A stretch of DNA of 64,000 nucleotides from Solanum dulcamara (taxonomy: Eukaryota; Streptophyta; Magnoliopsida; Solanales; Solanaceae). This document shows positions 23,610-33,734 of the stretch, piece by piece. The notes under the pieces are model-generated. The model saw nothing but the letters and a program-made list of their open reading frames with translations, was not told the origin of the DNA and did not search any database. The DNA lies in the NCBI RefSeq assembly GCF_947179165.1, contig NC_077243.1, positions 34,286,001-34,350,000 of the forward strand. The letters are read 5' to 3'. A program made the position numbers and the translations under genes. Every line of letters begins with the position of its first letter. The first letter of the stretch is position 1.

Positions 23610-25069
23610 GACTGATGGCATAATAAAATTGTACTTGTAATCATATTGTCTAAGGCCTCAGCCTCTGCCTTAGTGGGAGATGCATAGAAGTGGGCCTGAG
23701 CTCCTCTACTCTGCGCATCGACTTTGCCTCTTGACTTGCCTTTCTTGGGACCTCTCCATGCACCCTGATGACTACCTGTAATCCTGGCCCTGGCCTCCGC
23801 CTCTAACTGGAAGTGCTAGTGTTGGTGCTGGAGTGGGTCGACTTGGTTGTGGATCTGGTAAGGCTATGCTGCACTGGGGGCACTCACAATACCAATGATC
23901 TAGCACCCCGCACTCATAGCACCCTTGGGAATGTCGGCTGAAAGATGGAGGTCGGCCACCTCAGTCGAAAGAACCCATCTATGAACCACCTCATCCTTGA
24001 CTTGGATCGACACTACAGTCAAACTAATGGTGTTGATCACCCACTAAAGTCTGAAGAGAGCCCTGGAAAAGCCGGCTGGACTGGCCCAACTGAAATCTCT
24101 AGTGAGATCTATCATAGGACTCCCAAAGCGGCGCGCATTATGACTATCCTCCTACCTATCTCTCTTATCGCAGCCCTATTGGGCCTCGCAATGGAGCTGA
24201 TCGAGTGTGCGGGCATGGTCTACCACCTCCAAAAATGAGCGGCCCACTAAGAGTAAAGATCGAGTCTCTATCTGCAACTGGAGTCTCAATCCCCTAACGA
24301 AGCACCAAACTCTCTCCTTTTCTGTGGGTAATATCATAGCGGCATGCCTGGAGAGCTCGTAGAATCAGGCCTCGTACTCTAATACAGTTATGGAGGCCTG
24401 GTCCAATCATGAAAACTGATCTTGGAGCTGATCTATGATGCTCTTGGGAATAAACTAGGCCAAGAAGGCCTCTGAAAACTTAGCCTATGTGATTGGTCGA
24501 GACCCAACTGACCTAGTCTCCAAATATGTACTCACCCATTGCCGGGCGGGACCGTTAAGATTATAGGCGGTGAAGTCAGCTTCTCTCGAATCCACTAGAC
24601 CCAAGATCTGCAGCTGCTCATGGAAAGTAAGTAGAAACTCGTGGGCATCCTCACCTATAGCCCTAGAAAACCTCAACGGTGATAGTGTAAGGAACACCCC
24701 GAGCATCTTCTGCTCCCTAAGCAATATGTGGCCCTCTAAATTATCCGAATAAGTTGCGGTTGCCAGAGGCTACTGATTGATTTGTGCCTCTAGTGCAAAC
24801 AGGTCTTGCACCAGTGGATCGGTTGGAGATAAGGCCTTCCGCATACCCCCAATGGCAACAAAAATCTAGGCAAACATCTCCTGCAAGTCTGTAGCTGCGT
24901 CTGGCATGGGCGGTGGCTGGGCTGGTCCTGGGCCCATCGACTGCCAATATATTGGAGCTACTGGTAGCTCCACCTCTGAATCCAAAGTCTGCTCTCGATC
25001 TCGATATAGTTTTGTAGCCCTGGCACGACCTCGTAGTCGGCCTCTACATCTAGTGCGCGTGCGAGACAT
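23610..25069 (-). pseudogene. gag: gag remnant of element B, right arm (original orientation)
   Basis: Mirror image of the left-arm gag. Start codon at 25069-25067 (MSRTRTRCRGRLRGRARAT). The capsid stretch at 24724-24485 reads MLREQKMLGVFLTLSPLRF...LQILGLVDSREADF. The CCHC knuckle CYECGVLDHWYCEC is at 23921-23880. It ends LLCHQS at the palindrome loop, where it is cut off from the rest of the polyprotein. This is the gag in line with element B's 5' LTR and transcription. It lacks the left-arm stop at 22779 (it has CAA there) but carries the other nine stops, so it was defective before the duplication. Confidence 0.85.
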
Positions 25070-25250
25070 CCTATAAAAGAGTGGAACAAGTGAGATTTCC
25101 AGAAACCAACAAGACACACACTGGATGACAGCGATATAAAAGAGACACGTTTCTAAAGACATCTTGTAGATAAGTCACGGACGTCTTCATGCTGATCTAC
25201 AGGACTCTACTAGATGTTACCTCTATACAAGTGAGATCGGTGAACTTGGA

Positions 25251-25262
25251 GCTCTGATACCA
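25251..25262 (-). other. Primer-binding site of element B
   Basis: The - strand reads TGGTATCAGAGC, a perfect initiator-Met-type PBS just downstream of the 5' LTR. It sets the direction of element B. Confidence 0.9.
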
Positions 25263-25265
25263 ACT

Positions 25266-27375
25266 TTTCACAACCCGATTTCTCAGGTAATGATGGCTCC
25301 TACAATGGCCCACCAGTAGGCAAGCCGACCCATATCCCGAAACTTTGAGTAATGGGATGCCAGGGTAGAAGACCAGTAATTTAATCTAAATCAGTAAAGC
25401 AATATCAGGAACATACATAAATGGGCGAAAGCAACTAAATATATACACAACCAAAAATGATCCCTCCCAGAACCTAGAAGTCACATATACATAGCTACAA
25501 GTAAAAAGAGTACAAGTCCCAAAAGTGGACCACGGAAACAAAGCTGTCTCAAAAAGCAAATGACAGGCAAAATGTATATTTAGAGGGAGAAGGGAAAATC
25601 CAGGACGCAATGTGTTCACCCTCATCTCTGATATTAACTGTAGCTGGCTCGAATCAATGCCGATAGCTAGTACTCGGACCTGCATCACAAAAATAGATGC
25701 AAGTCACCAAACTAGCGCAAGTCTAAGGCAATTACTAGTCTAAGCCTAGACTAAGGCCCAACATGCTTCCGCTGCATATAACCACAGGCACAATATTCAT
25801 CACATGATAGGAACAACCAACAACCATAGGAGTCATACTTAAGCAATCCAATAATTTCCCAAAAATAGCACCTACGGCATGGGGTCTAGGATTTAGCATG
25901 CTCGACACCCAAACCCCTCCAAACTCATATAATTCAATATACAGTTGCCTAAGCATGCTCAGTTTAATGAGGGGAAAATTGTATCATACCTGTAGGCCAA
26001 CTACATGCGCTCCAACTCACAAAACTAGATTTTTTCCCTTTTGAGCGGTCTCCGAATGCTACCACGCTAGCAACAATAGAATCACAATGTCAATACAATC
26101 GTCATCACACTAAAATTATAGAGTTTAAAGATGGACCAATTTCAGAGTTGAAAATCGGGAATTGTGAGACCCGCTCCATAGCTCAAAGAATTGGCTGTGA
26201 GACTAGGCTTTAACTACTACCCCGAGCTTATGTTCCAAGAAGGAACACAATTCACGGAACAAACAAGCCCCAAACCTAACATGCATTCATGATCAACTAC
26301 AAGCTCAAGAACACCAAAAACACAGGAAAAAGGAGAAATTATATCAAAGAAAGACTCAACTCCTAATTTTTAACCCACCACTGGGTTCCCCTCGAAAATC
26401 TATGCAAGTAAGCCTTTTGAATCTACCAAATCGCCCAAGAATTGAAGGAGAAATCCAACTTTGAAACTTGATTTAAAATTAAAAAAAATGAGTCTTAAGA
26501 ACAACCCTCAGATGTCGCTTTAGCGACCACCCGGCGATCGCTTAAGCAACACCTACCTAAAAGACAGGCATCACTTTAGCGATGCTTGGTTGCTTTGGTG
26601 GGTTAAGCGACTAGTCACTTTAACGACTGGGTTATCGATTAAAAGACACTCATCCAAATGGGTTGGTCGCTTTAGCGGCACTCGCTTTAGCGACCAGGTG
26701 TTGCTTAAGCTATGGCACCAGACACAACTGGTGCATGAAAGAGCTTAGCATGCCAATTCTTCGGTGGGGTACTTGGGATTTGTTCGGAACCCCCTACGTA
26801 CAAATGAGATATGGCGCATTAAAATTTTTTATACGAGGTCATTTTAATGAAAAGTGGGTCCCATACCCGAGTACCATTTTGAGCCTATTTTCACAATGGG
26901 CCACAGGATTAGATCGAAAGCTTCGGAAAGCAAACAAATAGTCATTCTAGACCAAACTCGATATTTTAGAGCTAACCGCGCTATCAGAATTTTCATCTGA
27001 GCGTGTTTTTCAAGAATGTTGACCAAAGTCAACTATAGGCCAAATTTCAAAGGCAAAAGCGCCAAATGGTTCTAAACTCGTACTAATTTCCTCAATACTT
27101 ATGCCGACCACGCTAGTAGCCTAATTTGGCCATTCCAAAGCTAATGGAAATGTCAAAATTCTGTTCTGAGGTTATTTTTCTGAAGTTATGACCGAAGCCA
27201 AATTTTCAAGTTATAAAAGCTCCAAAATAGGGAAACGGGCCTAAAACCCAAACGATCGAACATGCGACTAAACAGTCAGTGCCATCAAGTCATAAATGGC
27301 TTGGGGTCGCCATAGGAATTCTCTAAATGACGGAATGAAGGATTAAATTCAAAAATAACCTTGAGGATCATTACA
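25266..27375 (-). mobile_element. Element B, 5' LTR
   Basis: About 2.11 kb. It starts at 27375 (- strand TGTAATGATCCTCAAGG) next to the GTGCT duplication and ends before the PBS. All but the first ~150 bp is duplicated in the left arm. It carries the TCGCTTAAGCGA-type array at 26515-26720. It lacks the segment present at 14065-14960 of the 3' LTR. Confidence 0.85.
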
Positions 27376-28440
27376 GTGCTTCAGACCCTTTATCTTTCTA
27401 AGGCCTTAGTCTATGAATCTGCAAGATTTAAGACAATTAGTAAATGGTATATCACTGTTCAACATGATCTTATGATATTGTGTTTTCTCCTCATGGGTAT
27501 GAATTTATCGCCATAATAACAATTTTGTACTTTATCAATAATATTGGTGCTATCACAACTAATCAAAGTTAGAGAAATTCAAAATAAAGTGATTGATATA
27601 AATAAATCTCTAAATCAGTTCACTTTTTCACTAGTTGAAGCTTAAAATATTTACTTCAACCTCCACTATAGACTTAGCATATAATAATTTGATTTTCTCA
27701 TTTTCATCAAATAACACCAAGTTTTCACATCTACACTAATAAATTTTTTAAGTATAGCATAATATGTTTCTCACAAAATAAGCCACCAAGTTTCATACCA
27801 AATAAATATCCTGATTTGCTTGTACATATTATATTATATACAAAATACCATATCAACTACAATTAGTTACATCTCTAGATCAGATCTTTGACTAGGCTAT
27901 TAAACTCCTTTTTATTTGTCACACAATTTTCACATATTTGAATCAAAATGAGCTGCAAGGCTCATACAATCAACAAAATTGTATTTCATAATTTTTTTCC
28001 CAAAATAGTGTGACTCGACAAAGAAAACTCCATCACATGTTCTAAGATATTTTTTCATTTTAAGAATGAATTTCATTAAAAATTTCATATCAAATTGCTA
28101 CTCAACATATTTTTCACAGTTTCTTTGATAACACTCATGTTAGAGCCCAAAATTACCAAGTCATATGCAAACAATAACATGTAAAAAAAATTTCAAGATT
28201 AATATATGCACTTGCAATACTCTTTTTAAGAGCATTTCTCAAAGATGCAAAAATCACATTTTTCACAATGATTATTTTTCAAATTTCATGAACCCCCACT
28301 ATTTTAAGAATTTAAATATTATGTTTTCCATGAAAAGTAGTATCACTTTGTTCATGAAAATATTAGGTAAAAAGTTTTATTTCCTTTAACTCTTCTCCGC
28401 TTGAATTGAGCAAGTAGAAAAATACTTTATCCATACATTT
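27376..28440 (-). pseudogene. Ty1/copia reverse transcriptase and RNase H remnant
   Basis: The - strand at about 28176-28080 reads MLLFAYDLVILGSNMSVIKE then TVKNMLSSNLI. This is the copia RT palm (normally LLLYVDDMLI.G....I...K..L), with the catalytic YVDD changed to AYDL. It is followed by FLMKFILKMKKYLRTCDGVFF and KKIMKYNFVDC, matching the FLGIEV...YI..LL.KF.M..C block. Near 27810-27640, KSGYLFGMKLGGL and SIVEVEVNILS echo the RNase H STSGYVF..G...SW and STTEAEYMA blocks. Frameshifts and stops are frequent. The upstream copia genes (gag, protease, integrase) are missing. Interrupted by element B at 27376. Confidence 0.7.
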
Positions 28441-28562
28441 ATTCTCTTCCATCTCTTGAGACTTGAAGAGAGCGGCATTGAGAGGAATGATGTTGAGACC
28501 TCCTATCTTCATATCCGCACTTTTTCAAATTATAACAAAAATTGAATCTCCTTAAAATTATT

Positions 28563-29318
28563 CGTATAATATACCACAAACACAATAAATTACAGTTAAA
28601 AATATAATGATAATAATGAATAAAAATATATTCAGGATGAAGCGCAAATATCTCGCTCTCTTTAAGGAGATTCAAGTCCACTGCGGCATAATCTACACTG
28701 ATCCAATAGTAATACTCTTGACTTGTCCCCTCCAGGATACAATAGCCCAACAACGTTGTACAACTCAAACAACTCTGGATTAGTTGAAGAGTCTAAAGCT
28801 CCGCCTTTATATCACATTCCTTCATTATATAATCTCTATTTTGTATAGTGAATTAGTTGAATACTTGTAATTTTTTCTTTGTCTTGAATCTCTCTTTCAC
28901 TACACTAACCTCAATGTATACACAATATAATACTTCTCATCTTTGTCCACTCTATATTTTCTTCGTCACAACACAAAGTAATACCATCACTATTTATAGG
29001 TGAAGAATTCTTCCTTGCAATGAATAGGAAGATTATGGATAGTAAATTGGGTAAATGAATGGCTCAAAAGTTACATAAGTTACAAGAAAAAATAAGTAGA
29101 ATAATGAGTAAAACAATGTATTAGAGGTTACAAGAGTTATATGGAAAATATAGCCACTTTCTACCATTAACTCAGGTGTATAATGAGACATAAAATGCCA
29201 CTACTCACTCACGTAACTCAGGCAGCAAACGTGCCAAGGTGATGCAGCAAAGAGTGGGATGTATGAGGCACTTAATATCTTATACAATATAATATTAAAA
29301 TGCTCATATATCCCAACA
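28563..29318 (-). mobile_element. Ty1/copia-type LTR, copy 2
   Basis: About 756 bp, same family as 12291-13035. Its start on the - strand is TGTTGGGATATATGAG. By orientation it could be the 5' LTR of the copia remnant to its left. However, the sequence to its right (29319-29345, - strand AAGAAAGTTGGGGAT) looks like a copia polypurine tract, which would make it the 3' LTR of a second element. Both readings remain open. The flanks of the two LTR copies show no matching duplication. Confidence 0.6.
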
Positions 29319-30307
29319 ATCCCCAACTTTCTTAATTTCCCATGCTATCCCTTATCTAGAGTTCAATGGATTGAACCTCAATTGAGACTGATATAACCAT
29401 TCGAGCTTCAAATTTGGGAGAACAACAACAATTATAAAATGCTACTAGATGATACCTTTGCAAATTACTTTACAGTCTTATTACAAAGCCAAACATAAGT
29501 ACCCTTTTTTCAATCCTATGTTCTGTTGTGTATCCCCGAACATCCCAAAGCTCGTTCAGGTTCAAATTCTAACATCATAGAACTCGCTTCATACTATAAA
29601 CTATGAATAGAGAATGCTATATTTTCAACTAATAATAGTCGTTTCTATAATAATGATAACTTGCAAAAATGTTGTTAATAATTAGAAATGTTTCTTCTGA
29701 TTTGTCGTGTGTCTATTTTATCCATATTTAATATTTCTTTTTTTTTTCTTTTGAAATGTCATGATATTGATTGAATTGAAAATCACTTGAAAAATAAAAA
29801 AAATCATATTATCAAAATAATTTGCAAGAATATTTTCTTCCCAGAGGAAATATTGAACTCTTGCTGATAAACATCTCCTCAATCCCTTTATCTCATTCAC
29901 CTCCAAAGCCACACTTCAAAGAGTATCTCACATCCTTCCAAAACCTAAACAATAGCCATAGTCTGATTTTATAATGACTGCTCAATCATGAGGTTGTCCT
30001 TACAAAATAACAATCTTTCTCTAATAGTCCTAACTTCATCATTTCTTGCCTTCCGTTCCTAGTTGATGTATTAAGTTTCTTCATGATCCCTTCAAATTCA
30101 TATGTTTCAGTCATTCTCATGTTTTCATATGCATGCAAGTTCATGAAATGGGTTTTAAAGTCATATTTTAGCTTGTGATTTAATATTCCATATTTTTTAT
30201 GCATTTTGATATGTTTTGCATTCAGTTGGGTTACTATGTTTTTTTCTATACTCTATTCATGCTAACTTGAGTCTCATTCGAGGAAGAATGTTCCCAAAAG
30301 GGAGATA
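29319..30307. other. Unassigned sequence ending in a gypsy polypurine tract
   Basis: I see no gene here. The left edge may be the PPT of a copia element (- strand). The right edge, ATGTTCCCAAAAGGGAGATA at about 30288-30307, is the typical end of a gypsy internal region just before an LTR (+ strand), so 30200-30307 probably belongs to the element whose LTR follows. Small - strand frames at 29718-29912 and 29986-30204 have no recognisable domain. Confidence 0.4.
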
Positions 30308-32447
30308 TCATAAAAACTCAAAGTTGAAAAGTTAAAAAATAGATTGAAAATGGAAAATCTCAGCAAAATTGCACCAGGTGATTTTCACGGGACATTTTGA
30401 CGGGTCATAGAACTCACCACGGGCCATGGAAGGCACCGTGGGAGTGAATTGGGAAATAGAGGAAAAAAGGGGGGGATCAACAAAAGGGTTTAGGGGTAGT
30501 GGTGGGCGCCATGGACTGTAGACTCATCCGTGAAATTGACCCCTCAAAGACCCCAACTTTTTGATGACCACGAGCCCTTGTATGGGCCATCAAATGCTAC
30601 ATGGACCATAGAAGGGTCCGTGTAGAGGAGGCTTTACCACTACATGACTGGGTCCATGATCCGTGGAACCCTTAACGGACTATAGTGGCCTCCAGATCAC
30701 GAGCTACTTCACAGACCGTGGAGGGTTTAGCGGTTCGTGAAGATAGTTCGTCTAGTGCCCCCGTCCAGTTATTTTAAAGGGGTGTTTAGGTCTTTTTCAA
30801 TTATTTTAGCAATATATTTAAATGGTTTGGGGGATAAACCATAGTCTATTAACTAACCTAAACCCTCCTAATTCCCCCATTCACTTTTATTCACCCAAAA
30901 TATAAATTTTCTATCTAGAATTCTTTTCTCAAGTGTATCTTCCTCCTCGAGCCAAGGTCCCAAGGATTTTCAAGTTCAAGTTTTCAATTAAAGTACAATT
31001 AGGGCTTTGATTTAATCAAGGTATGTTGGAGTTTATCAATGTATCCTTCCATCCATGGACTCCCAAAGGTTTTGTTTCATATTCTCTTTCTATGAATTGT
31101 CGTCTAGCCCTAATTCTTATGAAATTGCATTGGGTCAGTTCAATTATGATTTATTTCATTATTAATGATCTAATTATACATGATTCAAGTTTTAATTGCA
31201 TGTTTTCAATTTATTTATATGGACCCATGCCTTTTGATATTTTGAAGTAGAAATTTATAGAAATATGATCATGGATTGATAAAGGATTTTATGAATGACT
31301 CATGAATAATTATCAAGGACTTATGAATGACTCATGAAAATAATGAATGATGTTTTCAATGATGTTTCAAGAAAGCATCTATGATTGTGAAAGGTAATTC
31401 TCACACACTCATGATATTGGTGAAAGGTTTCCTCACCGACTCACGAATTCATAAATATGAAATATTTTCTCATTTTGTATAGATTTTCATGTTGATAAGC
31501 TACACTTATGACTATTTTATGATGTGGATTGGTCTTTATTATTGCCTTTCCTAATAATTTGAGGTGGGGTTCGGTCTGAAAGCTCATGAGATCCAAGGGA
31601 ACTGTAGTAGCAACTTCTAGTTCCTAACTAAGTTAGTCAAGTAGGTTTGTCTCTATGGCCTAGCTAGTGGATCCACATATAGCTCATAATGTTTAAGATG
31701 TTCTCACGGATTCTACCTTGGCAAGTAGCCTCTCTCTTTTTGGTGTTGGAGTAATGTCGAATTCCATGTTATAGCTCGCATGGTCTTATTTATTGGTTAA
31801 AGGTCCTATCCAACAAATTAATATAGAATGGTATGAGTTCTCATGATGTTTAGATGCATTGAATATATGATATGTTTTAAATGTTTTCAAATTTACTCAT
31901 ATTTCTAAGATATTGGTCATGCATTCCATGTTTATATTGATTATGTTCTATTATCATCATGCATGCATACTTCTCACATACTTAGTGCATTTCATATACT
32001 AACACATATTTTTGCCTATATTGTATCATAATATAGGATCCGACAATCATCAGACACATCCTACTCGTGGCTAGAGTTTGAGATACTATTCCTATTTATT
32101 GGTAAGTCCTCATGTTTTAAGGACATGACATTCATGATATTTTTTTATGTCTAGGACTTTTTATTTTCATGTGGTGAGTTAGGAATTTGTCCTAGTCCCC
32201 ATTCATTGTAGTAGAGGTATGTTTGATGTTAATGGATTCTATGTTGTCATGTTCCCTTTTGAGTTTGTGTTTGATTCTCTTATATCAAGATTTTCATGTT
32301 GAGACTTTCATTCTGCATTCATATTTTGATCTTATTATTCTTACTTGCGTTATTTATACTCATGTGTGGCATGCTAAGAGACTTGATTGGAGTCCTTCGG
32401 GATTCTAATCATCGTATCATGCCTACGGCCTAGCTTGGATCGTGATA
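30308..32447 (+). mobile_element. Gypsy family-2 LTR (3' LTR)
   Basis: About 2.14 kb, related to the solo LTR at 4153-6819 (similar start, similar GGCATGCTAAGAGACTTG...GGCCTAG.TTGGATCGTGATA end, shared internal text). It is preceded by a polypurine tract and is therefore a 3' LTR. Positions 30380-30740 hold degenerate CCACGGGCCATGG-type palindromes. No clear target duplication. Confidence 0.65.
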
Positions 32448-32454
32448 TATTGTC

Positions 32455-33725
32455 TCAACCTTAGTGATGGAACAACATCTGCAAAATTTAGAACTAAGAG
32501 GATTCCAACTATGCATAAGATTAGCTATAGATGCTGACCTTGTCAGATTCTCCAATCTACGAAAGAAAACTTGAAAGACAAACTATTCATCCATAAAAGC
32601 TTCAAATCATTCTTAGAGCATTCAATCTATCTTAATAAGTTCCAAGCACTTTAAACAATGAATTTTTCTGAACTAATTTTGGTCCACCACGGTTTATCTC
32701 CTTAATTAACTAGTTGAACATTACTCATACTAAGCCTAATATACTTCCTGCACATGACCTGGCACATTCTCTTGAAGAGCTTCAAAGTCTCAAGCTTCCT
32801 CAGATAGAAAATTTCCATCATCTCCTATAGAAAGGCAAGTATGAGATTCAATACATATGAAAAGTTTCAAAATGGGATCCGTTGTCATACCAAATAGTAC
32901 CAGTACCACCTATAGGTTCCACCACGGCTTAGAATACAAAGACTGAGGAACATCAAAACCAGACCTAAAGCCAAGAACCCCTTCTTATTTTATGAGACAA
33001 ACCTTTAATCATTCTAATAAATATTTACTTCTGTCAGTCTCCTTTTTACTTAAAAAGAACTTTGCAAAGATCATGTGCAACTCCTTAATAACACATTTGG
33101 GAGAAGAAATAACAGATAAAACATAGATAAAAATACTTTGAAGGACACTAGAAAGAAGAACTTATTTATCACTATATGAGAGAATCCTTCCTTTTCATGC
33201 TTGAAGTATGCCTTTCACTTTGTCAATCAAATCTGCATAATGTTCTTTCCTCTTCCTAGCATGCATAATAAGACACCCTAAATATTTCATTGGAAAGTAT
33301 CCCCTAACCATTCCTGTTATTTGATTCACCTAAGGTGGGATTTCTGTAATAATATTTTGATGTAAATAATAAGAACTCTTCCTTTTATTCACTTTCTGTT
33401 CAGATTGCTTCTCATAATCTTGTAAAACAATCATGATCTTTCCCAAAGAATAGTCATTATCAAAAAAAATAACAATATCATCTGCATGTAAGTGGTTAAG
33501 ATTAGCACTCGTTTTAGGCATTTCATAACCCAACATACTGAGTATCATCAAACAAAGAATTAAGGGCTCTAGATAGAACCTCTGCAGGGAGTATGAAATG
33601 AGCTGGGGAAAGGGGATCTTCCGGTTTTACTCCTCTAATAGAATGAAAGAACCCATAAAATTGCTTATTGAGAAAAACTGAGTAGGTCTATCATAAATGT
33701 TATATGGCCTATCAAAGCCACCATG
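32455..33725 (-). pseudogene. LINE (non-LTR) reverse transcriptase remnant
   Basis: The - strand reads FFHSIRGVKPEDPLSPAHFI (near 33660-33600), AEVLSRALNSLFDD, then NLNHLHADDIVIFFD with the catalytic YADD changed to HADD (33330-33551 frame). It continues ILQDYEKQSEQKVNKRKSSY, FPMKYLGCLIMHARKRKE near 33290, and LGFRSGFDV...KPWW further on. These blocks in this order are those of plant L1-type LINEs, which copy themselves by target-primed reverse transcription. Stops and shifts break the frame. The endonuclease half and the poly-A tail are absent, so it is a fragment. Confidence 0.85.
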
Positions 33726-33734
33726 ATCTCTATA

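Larger units (their letters stand above)
19979..27225. repeat. 7.2-kb palindrome (3.6-kb arms, 16-nt loop)
   Basis: Left arm 19979-23593 and right arm 23610-27225 are inverted copies around a 16-nt loop (23594-23609). Position x pairs with 47203-x without net slippage from 21247 to the centre. For example, frames 22041-22337 (+) and 24866-25162 (-) mirror exactly, as do 21247-21468 (+) and 25735-25956 (-). Only about 1 bp of net indel accumulates by the outer ends. Identity by eye is mid-90s percent and uneven. Each arm contains most of an LTR, a PBS and a gag. Confidence 0.95.
13637..27375 (-). mobile_element. Element B: Ty3/gypsy chromovirus-like element with internal palindrome
   Basis: A 13.7-kb LTR retrotransposon on the - strand, bounded by GTGCT at 13632-13636 and again at 27376-27380 (exact 5-bp target duplication). 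In transcriptional order: 5' LTR (27375 to 25266), PBS, gag, then an inverted copy of 5' LTR plus gag, then protease end, RT, RNase H, integrase, PPT and 3' LTR (16657 to 13637). Every gene is broken by stops and frameshifts. The two LTRs differ by roughly 10% in the stretch I compared, indicating an old insertion. It sits inside a copia-derived region. Confidence 0.8.

Noticed and set aside
19979..27225. Palindrome as a pure assembly or sequencing fold-back artefact
   Set aside because: The arms differ by several percent with in-arm specific changes, and the outer ends join different sequence (protease at 19979, LTR start and GTGCT at 27375). A fold-back read would give near-identical arms. 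Not fully excludable without reads.
29742..29752. T-run as the poly-A tail of a - strand LINE or processed pseudogene
   Set aside because: No coding remnant or target duplication was found beside it.
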